The notes beneath the pieces were generated by a model. The model did no database searches. It saw only the letters and a program-made list of their open reading frames with translations, and had not been told where the DNA came from. This document shows, one piece after another, positions 14,947-21,743 of a stretch of DNA of 33,269 nucleotides; the first letter of the stretch is position 1; each line of letters opens with the position of its first letter. This DNA comes from an uncultured Parabacteroides sp. GTDB lineage: Bacteria; Bacteroidota; Bacteroidia; Bacteroidales; Tannerellaceae. Location of the stretch: positions 1 through 33,269 of the forward strand of contig CAJTMR010000032.1 of NCBI GenBank assembly GCA_910577325.1. Direction: 5' to 3'. A program made the translations under genes and the position numbers.

Positions 14947-15816
14947 TTATAAAGAACCTATAATTGTCCTTGTCTGTTTATTTGTTCTTTGTTCTTTGTT
15001 TTTGCGGGCAGCAGATGAATAACTGTAGTCGCCTGCAAGTTGGTGAGGCATTAACTCGATGGATTTCACTGCTATCTTGTTGCCTTTTAGGGTGAAAACC
15101 AAGCATTGATTGTTAAGTTTCCGTTCTTGCAGATCGAATATCAGATTCGGGTTGAAGTGTTGTCCGTTTACACGTACTTCAAAATGAAGGTGTTCAGTCG
15201 TTGCTCTTCCTGTGCGTCCGGTCAGTGCAATAGGCTGTCCTGCTTTTACATAGTCTCCTGGCTTAACCAGATTCTTGGAGTTATGGCTGTAGACTGTTTC
15301 CAATCCGTTGTAATGGCGTACGACAATCACATTTCCGTAGGCATGGTAAGGCTTGGCTAAGCGGATGATTCCGTCGAATGCTGTTACGATCGTGTCATTG
15401 GCACAGGTTTTTAGGTCCACGCCGGAATGGTGCTTTCTGCGTCCTGCATAAGGAGAGATTACTTTTGCACCGGGTAAAGGAAAAGCGTAGTCTTCCTTTT
15501 GTATCAAACTTAAATCGATAAGCATTGAATTTTCGTCCGCCATCAGAAGTGGGTCTGTTACGGCGATATCGTTTTTTTCTCTGTTGGAGAAACTTTCTGT
15601 TATGTTTTTGCGGGGAGAAGTTTGTTCTTTCAGTTTTGGCTCTTCCGGAAATAGAAAAGTGAAATCTGCGTTTGGAAAAGGAATGTCTATTGTCGGCAGA
15701 ACCGAGATTGATTCCTGTTGCGGGGTTGGTTGTGTCCGGGCTATCCACAAAGAATGGCATGCGCTTAACACAAGTAATACTATAATTGACTGTATTTTAT
15801 AGTGTGTTTTAGACAT
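14947..15816 (-). CDS. M23 family metallopeptidase (LytM-type), predicted lipoprotein
   Basis: This 289-residue envelope protein is predicted to cleave, or regulate the cleavage of, peptidoglycan cross-links. The N-terminus has a hydrophobic segment ending in a lipobox (VLSAC, Cys20). A long linker of low conservation follows to about residue 105. The LytM domain is at about 110-225 and contains all zinc-site elements: H130-x3-D134 (HSGVD), a YSH motif at 176-178 and H209-x-H211 (HLHFEV). It is therefore expected to be an active enzyme rather than a degenerate activator. The C-terminal 60 residues are polar and unassigned. A TACTTTTG box at 15838-15845 suggests its own promoter and a leader of about 15 bases. 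Confidence 0.92.
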   Translation of the reverse strand: MSKTHYKIQSIIVLLVLSACHSLWIARTQPTPQQESISVLPTIDIPFPNADFTFLFPEEPKLKEQTSPRKNITESFSNREKNDIAVTDPLLMADENSMLIDLSLIQKEDYAFPLPGAKVISPYAGRRKHHSGVDLKTCANDTIVTAFDGIIRLAKPYHAYGNVIVVRHYNGLETVYSHNSKNLVKPGDYVKAGQPIALTGRTGRATTEHLHFEVRVNGQHFNPNLIFDLQERKLNNQCLVFTLKGNKIAVKSIELMPHQLAGDYSYSSAARKNKEQRTNKQTRTIIGSL

Positions 15817-15837
15817 TTTGAGAAATTATTGGCACTA

Positions 15838-15845
15838 CAAAAGTA
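15838..15845 (-). promoter_or_regulatory. Predicted -7 box of the M23 peptidase gene
   Basis: The minus strand reads TACTTTTG, an exact TAnnTTTG match, giving a transcript start about 15 bases before the ATG. No clear -33 element is seen. Confidence 0.5.
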
Positions 15846-15877
15846 AGGAAAAAAAGTGAAATGGGAGATGTAAAATG

Positions 15878-15908
15878 AAAAAGGCGTCCGAAAAAAACGA
15901 ACGCCTTT
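15878..15908 (-). terminator. Terminator of uxuBA
   Basis: AAAGGCGT (15880-15887) and ACGCCTTT (15901-15908) form an 8-bp stem with a 13-base loop. On the minus strand it continues into five T. It lies 32 bases past the uxuA stop codon. Confidence 0.8.
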
Positions 15909-15939
15909 CAGTGCCAAGCTATTTGTGATTACTTGTCAT

Positions 15940-17115
15940 TCATTGTTCAAATAAAGAGCGGGCAATACCCAGTTCCAAACCACGCAATTCGGCCAGGCTC
16001 CGCAAACGGCCGATACAGGAATAACCTGGATTCGTTTTTTTATGCAAATCATCGATCATCTGATGACCGTGATCCGGACGCATCGCGATTGAGCAACCGC
16101 GTTCTTGCTCGATTTCGAGAAGTGCTTTCATTACTTCATAAACATTCACGTCGCCTTCCAGCAGATTTGCTTCGAAGAAGTTTCCGGCTTCGTCACGTTT
16201 GGTACTGCGTATGTGAACGAAGTCTATGCGGTCACCGAAACGTTTCATCATACCGGCCAAGTCATTGTCGGCACGAACGCCGAATGATCCGGTGCATAGG
16301 CATAAACCGTTGCTTTTGTTCGGCACGGCTTCGATCAGTTTGCGGAAATCGTTTTCAGTACTCAATATGCGGGGCAAGCCTAAGATCGAGTAGGGGGGAT
16401 CGTCCGGATGGATAACCATACGTGCACCAACTTCGTCGGCAACCGGAGTAATTTCTTTTAGGAAATAAATCAAGTTAGCACGAAGTTTTTCAGCATCGAT
16501 ATCTTTGTAACGATCCAGTTCTGCGCGGAACTGGTCCAATGTAAAACTTTCCTCGGAACCGGGTAGGCCGGCGATCATATTGCGCACCAACAATGTTTTG
16601 TCATCTTCGCTCATTTCATCGAAACGCGCTTTTGCAATCGCTTTTTCTTCGTCTGTATATTCTTGCTCTGCGGCGGGGCGTTTCAGGATGTAGAGATCGA
16701 AAGCCATGAAAGCGGCACGTTCGAAACGTAGAGCTTTGGATCCGTCCGGCATGGTATAAGCCAGATTGGTACGGGTCCAGTCCAGAACCGGCATAAAATT
16801 GTAAGTGATCACACGGATGTCGCACGTTGCCAGGTTGCGGATGCTTTCTTTATAGTTGTCGATATATTTCTGGAAGTCTCCGCTTTGTGTTTTGATATGT
16901 TCGTGTACGGGGACGCTTTCTACTACGCTCCAGCGTAAGCCGGCAGCTTCGATCATCTCTTTGCGTTTCCGTATTTCTTCGACAGTCCATACTTCTCCGT
17001 TCGGGATATGATGCAAGGCATTTACAATGCCGGTAGCACCGGCCTGACGGATATCGGAAAGGCTAACTGGATCGTTCGGTCCGTACCAGCGCCAGGTTTG
17101 TTCACATAAATACAT
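15940..17115 (-). CDS. uxuA: D-mannonate dehydratase
   Basis: This cytoplasmic enzyme of hexuronate breakdown dehydrates D-mannonate to 2-keto-3-deoxy-D-gluconate. The 391-residue protein matches the family length. It shows the N-terminus WRWYGPNDPVSLSDIRQAGATGIV and the conserved RVITYNFMPVLDWTRT segment (101-115). The metal-site motif HPDDPP is at 236-241, FVHIRSTKR near 299-307, and RPDHGH at 346-351. It is the second gene of the uxuB-uxuA operon, 24 bases after uxuB, and ends before a clear terminator. UxaC, KdgK and Eda, which complete the pathway, are not in the window. Confidence 0.96.
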   Translation of the reverse strand: MYLCEQTWRWYGPNDPVSLSDIRQAGATGIVNALHHIPNGEVWTVEEIRKRKEMIEAAGLRWSVVESVPVHEHIKTQSGDFQKYIDNYKESIRNLATCDIRVITYNFMPVLDWTRTNLAYTMPDGSKALRFERAAFMAFDLYILKRPAAEQEYTDEEKAIAKARFDEMSEDDKTLLVRNMIAGLPGSEESFTLDQFRAELDRYKDIDAEKLRANLIYFLKEITPVADEVGARMVIHPDDPPYSILGLPRILSTENDFRKLIEAVPNKSNGLCLCTGSFGVRADNDLAGMMKRFGDRIDFVHIRSTKRDEAGNFFEANLLEGDVNVYEVMKALLEIEQERGCSIAMRPDHGHQMIDDLHKKTNPGYSCIGRLRSLAELRGLELGIARSLFEQ

Positions 17116-17139
17116 AATGTCTTGTCTTTAATTGTAAGA

Positions 17140-17952
17140 TTAAATGGAAAATGCATCAAACCCACCGTCTACGATGGCGATTGTTCCGGTTACGAATTTG
17201 GAGGCATCGCTGATCAGATACTGGATTGTACCAAACAATTCATCCGGTGTTCCCAGACGTCTGAACGGAGTATGTGCAATAACGGACTCGGCGCGCGGAG
17301 TGTAAGATCCGTCCGGATTGGTCATCAGGGTACGGTTCTGTTCTGTCAGGAAGAATCCCGGGGCAATTGCATTTACACGCAAACCTTCTCCGAATTTGAT
17401 TGCCAGTTCGCCTGCCAGATATTTAGTCAGATTGGAGATGGCGGCTTTAGCGGCCCCGTAACCGACAACGCGGGTGAGCGGGCGCAAGGCTGACTCGGAA
17501 GAGAAGTTGACGATAGCACCTTCTTTCTGGTTAGCCATCACATCGGCAAATACCATTGTCGGAAGAACTGTCCCGAACAGGTTCAAATCTACCACCTTGC
17601 GGAAAGCGTCGATGTTCAGGTCGAAAATCGTGCTGTCCGGCCCGATGGTCGCACCAGCCATATTTCCGCCGGCTGCATTCAGCAATGCATCGATACGACC
17701 GTATTTGGCCAGGATATCCTTTTTGTTCTGTTCCAGAATTTCTTTGTTTAATACGTCGGTCAGGAAGAAACTTGCTTCTCCTCCTTTTGCTTTGATGTCG
17801 GCTACAATTTGTTCACCAACTTCGGCTGCACGGTCGAGAATCACGATTTTAGCGCCTTCTTCAGCCAAATGACCGGCAATACCTCTGCCTAAGATCCCGG
17901 CTCCACCGGTAATAATGACAACTTTGTCTTTAACGCAAAATAAATTAGCCAT
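17140..17952 (-). CDS. uxuB: D-mannonate oxidoreductase / fructuronate reductase, SDR type
   Basis: This short-chain dehydrogenase reduces D-fructuronate to D-mannonate with NAD(P)H, the step before UxuA. From the ATG at 17952 it has 270 residues, beginning MANLFCVKDKVVIITGGAG. An ATG at 17985 would add 11 residues and also lies downstream of the promoter, so the start is not settled; an ATG at 18060 lies upstream of the promoter and is rejected. Visible motifs are the Rossmann loop TGGAGILGRG (15-24), NAAG (92-95) and the catalytic Y165-x3-K169 (YGAAK) with serines 151-152. The SDR type is unrelated to E. coli UxuB. Assignment to this substrate rests on co-transcription with uxuA and on family resemblance. 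Confidence 0.9.
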   Translation of the reverse strand: MANLFCVKDKVVIITGGAGILGRGIAGHLAEEGAKIVILDRAAEVGEQIVADIKAKGGEASFFLTDVLNKEILEQNKKDILAKYGRIDALLNAAGGNMAGATIGPDSTIFDLNIDAFRKVVDLNLFGTVLPTMVFADVMANQKEGAIVNFSSESALRPLTRVVGYGAAKAAISNLTKYLAGELAIKFGEGLRVNAIAPGFFLTEQNRTLMTNPDGSYTPRAESVIAHTPFRRLGTPDELFGTIQYLISDASKFVTGTIAIVDGGFDAFSI

Positions 17953-17999
17953 ATTTTTATTGTTTTGTAATTGTGATAATTTCATTGTTATTATTAAAT

Positions 18000-18013
18000 T
18001 GTGCTCGCGCACA
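18000..18013. promoter_or_regulatory. Operator-like palindrome at the uxuBA start site
   Basis: TGTGCTCGCGCACA is a 14-base palindrome broken at only one symmetric pair. It has the central CG step typical of LacI-family operators. It lies between the predicted -7 box (18021-18028) and the uxuB ATG, covering about +1 to +14, where a bound repressor would block initiation. The LacI-family gene immediately upstream is the obvious candidate to bind it. Confidence 0.65.
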
Positions 18014-18020
18014 TTGGGCA

Positions 18021-18050
18021 CAAAAATATAGTATTTATTTATCAAACAAA
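18021..18050 (-). promoter_or_regulatory. Promoter of uxuBA
   Basis: The minus strand has TTTG at 18047-18050 and TATTTTTG at 18021-18028, 18 bases apart, which fits the Bacteroidetes -33/-7 consensus. The start would be near 18014. It lies in the gap between the regulator gene and uxuB, so uxuBA can be expressed independently of the regulator. Confidence 0.7.
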
Positions 18051-18083
18051 AAGAAAACAATGAAAAAATATCTTTTTATGTTT

Positions 18084-19139
18084 TCAAATATAATTGTTAT
18101 AGTATTTAATGTTCTCTTTCATCAGAATATCTATCGGCATATAGTTGATCTGTTCGACTTTTTCCTTGAGGACCAGATGGCGGAATAATGCTCGTATGCA
18201 ATTGAATCCTTGGACTTCCGGCCGTTGGGCGATCAAGTGCGTGATGGAACCGTCATTCAGGCAAGTGATATTCGGATCAATCACATCGTAACCGATCAAT
18301 CTGAACTTTTCTCCTTTGTCGCGGAAGTATTTTCCCAGTAAGTGGGCGCGGGAGTTGAATATGATACCGGCGTTCACTTCCTTATGTTCGTCCAGAAAGG
18401 CATTGAGGATGCTTATATTCTTTTCCGGTTCATCTGCATGCAACTGTACGGAGTAGATGCGTCCGCCGTAGTTTTTCTCAGCCAGATAATTTCTGAAGCC
18501 TTCCTCGCGTTTCATGACTTGGGTTATCTGCATTTCTCCTTTGCGGATAAAGCGGAAGATTGCGACGTTTTCGGTCGGGTTGATTTGTTCGTATAGCAGG
18601 CGGCCGGCAATATATCCGGAGTCGTACGAATTGGTTCCATAATAGGCCACGCAATTGGTATTTTCGATGAATGCGTCTATCAGGATGTAAGGTATCTGTA
18701 ACAGGTCCAGCCGGGATGCCAGCTTGATGACACTGTCGTGGAATTGTGTTGCGATCACGACCCCTTGGCAGTCGGCTTTTTCGATTCGGGGAATGAGTTC
18801 GTCGAAACTGCTTTTGTCGTATTGGTTGAAACACATGCGTTCGATTTCTACGTTGTAGCTGAAAAGCTCCTGTTCCGCTTTGTCTATTCCCTCACAAAGT
18901 TTGTCCCAGTATTCGCCTTTGGCGAAGGAGGGGATCAACGTGACGAAACGGTAGCTCTTCTTCAGTGCCAAGGAGCGGGCTATCAGGTTCGGGTGGTAAT
19001 CGATTTCTTTTAATACTTTTTCTACTTTTTTTTGTGCCTCTTCGGAGACTTTGCCTCGGTTGTGCAATATGCGATCGACTGTTCCGGTCGATACGCCGGA
19101 CATTTCGGCAATGTCTTTGATTCTGTATATTTTAGCCAT
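18084..19139 (-). CDS. LacI-family transcriptional regulator, probable hexuronate regulator
   Basis: The 351-residue protein has the LacI helix-turn-helix at residues 4-50 (YRIKDIAEMSGVSTGTVDRILHNRGKVSEEAQKKV), with the hinge and minor-groove region around HPNLIARSLALKK. A periplasmic-binding-protein-like sensor domain covers the rest (FVTLIPSFAKGEYWDKLCEGI, GVVIATQFHD, AYYGTNSYDSGYIAGRLL). It is encoded just upstream of and in the same direction as uxuBA. By inference it represses uxuBA and is released by a pathway intermediate. The palindrome at 18000-18013 is its likely site. The sensed ligand is unknown, and no clear -7 box was found before this gene. Confidence 0.92.
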   Translation of the reverse strand: MAKIYRIKDIAEMSGVSTGTVDRILHNRGKVSEEAQKKVEKVLKEIDYHPNLIARSLALKKSYRFVTLIPSFAKGEYWDKLCEGIDKAEQELFSYNVEIERMCFNQYDKSSFDELIPRIEKADCQGVVIATQFHDSVIKLASRLDLLQIPYILIDAFIENTNCVAYYGTNSYDSGYIAGRLLYEQINPTENVAIFRFIRKGEMQITQVMKREEGFRNYLAEKNYGGRIYSVQLHADEPEKNISILNAFLDEHKEVNAGIIFNSRAHLLGKYFRDKGEKFRLIGYDVIDPNITCLNDGSITHLIAQRPEVQGFNCIRALFRHLVLKEKVEQINYMPIDILMKENIKYYNNYI

Positions 19140-19154
19140 AGGACAAAGGAGAAA

Positions 19155-19182
19155 CAGCCCGCATGTTTTGGGCGACGGGCTG
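19155..19182 (-). terminator. Hairpin after the membrane-protein gene
   Basis: CAGCCCG (19155-19161) pairs with CGGGCTG (19176-19182) around a 14-base loop. On the minus strand TTTCTCCTTTG follows, a weak T-run. It lies between the membrane-protein gene and the LacI-family gene and may only partly stop transcription, because the regulator has no obvious promoter of its own. Confidence 0.5.
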
Positions 19183-19203
19183 CCTCTATCTTGTTTTTAT
19201 TTG

Positions 19204-19839
19204 TTAGAATGATTGTATTTCGTTAGCGGAAACCGCATTCAATTTTCTGAACACATAGCACTGCATCATGTAAATGAGAGGCATGGCAACGAAGATCCCA
19301 ATGAAAAACAAGATACAGCCGACAAGTGCGATCCCGATCATCGTCAACAACAACAGGAGCAATGGCATGACTTGCCCTTCGGTTAGTTGCCAGCTCTTCT
19401 TGAGAGATTCAGTGATGCCGCAGTTTTCTTCAACAATGAATTGCGTGAAAAATTGAAGGCGGACCGCCAGGTAGATACCCGGAACGAGCAACAAGATTAT
19501 TCCGATGCTTACGGCAATGATGTAGATGAGGCTTGCCACGAAGTAGGTCACGATTTTGCGTGACTGGCTGCCATAGGCGGAAAACTGAGGCTCTTCACCA
19601 TCAAGGGTCTGGAACATGTTTTTGATATATCCCAGCATGAAGGCGCAAGAAATGACTATGCTGAGCAGGTTGGCGATGATGTTACCAACTATCGATCCTT
19701 GTGCCGGCATTAACAATACGCCAATAAGCGACGAGAGGATAAAATATCCGATAAAAAGTCCCGCCAGTACCCAAATCTGTGATTTGGTGTACTTCCATGA
19801 AGTGCTGAGCACTTCTGAAATCATAAACTTTAGTTCCAT
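19204..19839 (-). CDS. Polytopic inner-membrane protein of unknown function
   Basis: The 211-residue protein has about five predicted membrane-spanning segments (roughly 24-44, 50-72, 95-122, 125-140 and 155-195). It has no signal peptide beyond the first helix. The central pattern LLLVPGIYLAVRLQFFTQFIVEE followed by GITESLKKSWQLTEG is typical of the loosely related DUF975 / YciC / GDPD membrane-domain group, whose members form membrane bundles of unknown role. No catalytic motif is visible. It stands alone between the LacI-family gene and a long regulatory gap. The function cannot be named. Confidence 0.8.
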   Translation of the reverse strand: MELKFMISEVLSTSWKYTKSQIWVLAGLFIGYFILSSLIGVLLMPAQGSIVGNIIANLLSIVISCAFMLGYIKNMFQTLDGEEPQFSAYGSQSRKIVTYFVASLIYIIAVSIGIILLLVPGIYLAVRLQFFTQFIVEENCGITESLKKSWQLTEGQVMPLLLLLLTMIGIALVGCILFFIGIFVAMPLIYMMQCYVFRKLNAVSANEIQSF

Positions 19840-19990
19840 TTGAATTGATAATTTAGATTATATATGCCGTAAAATTAGTATAAATTATTGAATAAACAAA
19901 TGGTGAGCTATTTGTCTCAGGGCAACTGTACCAAAATCATAAAGCGTCTATCTGTTTTCGCCACCGATACGGACTAACCACATACATGTT

Positions 19991-20021
19991 TTTGCATCTT
20001 TTTCGCCAATGGTTATTTTTG
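19991..20021 (+). promoter_or_regulatory. Distal promoter upstream of the efflux operon
   Basis: TTTG at 19991-19994 and TATTTTTG at 20014-20021 are 19 bases apart, an excellent match to the Bacteroidetes consensus. The start would be near 20028, so the transcript would include the whole TGATAG array and run about 460 bases before the adaptor gene. Confidence 0.65.
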
Positions 20022-20081
20022 CCTATGTGAATATAAATAGCACATTATCAGTTGTATAAATAAATATCCATGTAAAAAGCA

Positions 20082-20271
20082 TGATAGATGCATGATAGTA
20101 GAATGATAGTGAAAAACAGCAACTGTTATGCTTTAACATATTGTGAAACAGGTGCTAACAGCCGGATATGATAGTATGATAGTAGGTTCGCGAAATTTTC
20201 ATAAGAGAAGAGAAATGGTTCCGGATAGCTATTTTTGGTACGGTTGCCCTGGATTCGTGATAGAGTGATAG
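20082..20271 (+). repeat. Seven TGATAG repeats in phased groups
   Basis: Copies start at 20082, 20093 and 20104 (exactly 11 bases apart), at 20169 and 20177 (8 apart), and at 20258 and 20266 (8 apart). The one-turn spacing of the first group resembles binding sites for a multimeric DNA-binding protein. The 8-base pairs look like short tandem repeats. Confidence 0.7.
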
Positions 20272-20373
20272 AGGATTTGACGAAAACTTCGTATGGGGAT
20301 CGATCTCTTGGAAAATTTTGGCGGGTTATCTTGAAAAGAATGTGTAAACGTATGAAATAAGGCAAAAAAAAGA

Positions 20374-20381
20374 TACTTTTG
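20374..20381 (+). promoter_or_regulatory. Proximal -7 box of the efflux operon
   Basis: TACTTTTG at 20374-20381 matches TAnnTTTG exactly and lies downstream of all the TGATAG repeats. The start would be near 20388, leaving a leader of about 100 bases before the adaptor gene. Confidence 0.55.
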
Positions 20382-20489
20382 TAGGTTTTTATGGCAAGTA
20401 GGTTGTGGATTCATGATTTAGAAGCTGCAAAGTCGTGAATTTTTTCATATCGGTGTCCTGCAATAAGGAATCAAGAAGAATATATATTA

Positions 20490-21710
20490 ATGATAAATAT
20501 GGATAAACAAATGTTGAAAACTACTATTACACGATTAAGGCAAATCGCATTCTTTGCCGTAGGCGGGGCTTTGTTGACCGCTTGTGGAAACAATCAAAGC
20601 GGTATGAAGTTGGGGGATAATGAATTTGCTGTTCTTGCAGTCCATTCGACAACGAGTGACCAGTCGACTTCTTATCCGGCAACGATCAAGGGTATGCAGG
20701 ATATCGAGATACGGCCACAGGTTTCGGGGTTTATTGTTAAATTATGTGTGGATGAAGGTGCGACTGTCCGTAAGGGGCAGGCTTTGTTCCAGATTGACCC
20801 GACCCAATATGTAGCTGTGGTAGGGCAGGCAAAAGCGGCAGTCGAGATGGCAAATGCCAACGTTGCAACTTTGGCTTTGACCGAAAAGAACAAAAAGGTT
20901 TTGTTTGACCAGAAGATTATCAGTGAATTTGAATATCAGACTGCGGTTAACCAGCTTATGTCTGCCAAGGCAAGCTTGGCGCAAGCGAAAGCTTCTTTGG
21001 TAAGTGCAAACCAGAATTTGTCTTTCTGTACGGTGACAAGCCCGTCTGATGGTGTTGTCGGTACATTCCCGTACCGTGTCGGAAGTTTGGTCAGTCCTTC
21101 TGTTGCGCAGCCGTTGACCACTGTGTCGGAGATAAACGATGTGTATGTCTATTTTTCCATGACGGAGAAAGAACTGTTGCGTCTGACAAAAGCCGGAGGT
21201 ACTTTGAAGGAACAGTTGGAAAAGATGCCGGCTGTTCGCTTGCAATTGTCCGATGGCACAACCTATCAGTCTGACGGTAAGATCGATGCCGTTAGTGGTG
21301 TGATTGACCAGTCTACAGGGTCAGTCAGTATGCGTGCTGTTTTCCCGAACGATAAAAATATCCTGAGAAGCGGCGGTACAGGCAATATTATATTTCCCTA
21401 TACGATGGATGGAGTTATTATTATCCCTCAGTCTTCTACGGTCGAAATCCAGGATAAGAAGTTCGTTTTTGTCTTGCAGGCTGATAATTCCGTAAAAAAT
21501 ACGGAGATCCAGATCTCTAACCTGGATGACGGGAAGAATTATTTGGTGACGAATGGTTTGCAATCCGGTGACAAAATTGTGATTGAAGGCGTTCAGAACC
21601 TTCGTGACGGACAGGTGATTGAACCGATCACCCCGGAACAGCAGAAAGCGAAATATGATCAGGCATTGAAAGATCAGAACGAAGGTAATTTGAAAACCGC
21701 TTTTAATTAA
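20490..21710 (+). CDS. RND efflux periplasmic adaptor (membrane fusion protein)
   Basis: This 406-residue lipoprotein links the inner-membrane RND pump to the outer-membrane channel. The signal peptide ends in a lipobox at Cys32 (LLTAC). It has the split lipoyl/hairpin layout of AcrA/MexA-type adaptors: the first lipoyl half near 65-95 (IRPQVSGFIVKLCVDEGATVRKGQALFQID), an alanine-rich coiled-coil hairpin about 100-170, and the second lipoyl half (VTSPSDGVVGTFPYRVGSLV). A beta-barrel and membrane-proximal domain run to about residue 380. ATG at 20490 or 20499 could start it. It is first in the three-gene operon, and no TetR or AraC regulator is adjacent. Confidence 0.94.
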   Translation: MINMDKQMLKTTITRLRQIAFFAVGGALLTACGNNQSGMKLGDNEFAVLAVHSTTSDQSTSYPATIKGMQDIEIRPQVSGFIVKLCVDEGATVRKGQALFQIDPTQYVAVVGQAKAAVEMANANVATLALTEKNKKVLFDQKIISEFEYQTAVNQLMSAKASLAQAKASLVSANQNLSFCTVTSPSDGVVGTFPYRVGSLVSPSVAQPLTTVSEINDVYVYFSMTEKELLRLTKAGGTLKEQLEKMPAVRLQLSDGTTYQSDGKIDAVSGVIDQSTGSVSMRAVFPNDKNILRSGGTGNIIFPYTMDGVIIIPQSSTVEIQDKKFVFVLQADNSVKNTEIQISNLDDGKNYLVTNGLQSGDKIVIEGVQNLRDGQVIEPITPEQQKAKYDQALKDQNEGNLKTAFN

Positions 21711-21743
21711 TAACTTCCATTTGTTCGTTAAAACACAGAAAAT

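Larger units (their letters stand above)
19840..20489. other. Long intergenic region upstream of the efflux operon
   Basis: The 650 bases have no convincing gene. They hold two Bacteroidetes-type promoters reading towards the efflux operon (19991-20021 and 20374-20381) and seven TGATAG copies between 20082 and 20271. Two short plus-strand ORFs overlap the repeats: 26 codons from about 20089 and 30 codons from 20176. Minus-strand ORFs of 61-79 codons here have no family resemblance. The long untranslated leader suggests regulation in cis. Confidence 0.55.

Noticed and set aside
20082..20271. TGATAG repeats as a CRISPR array
   Set aside because: The repeat unit is only six bases and the spacings are 8 or 11 bases; there are no spacers of 25-40 bases and no cas genes.
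20126..20414. Two minus-strand ORFs (61 and 79 codons) over the TGATAG array
   Set aside because: They read through the repeats and promoter boxes of the efflux operon, overlap each other and show no family pattern.
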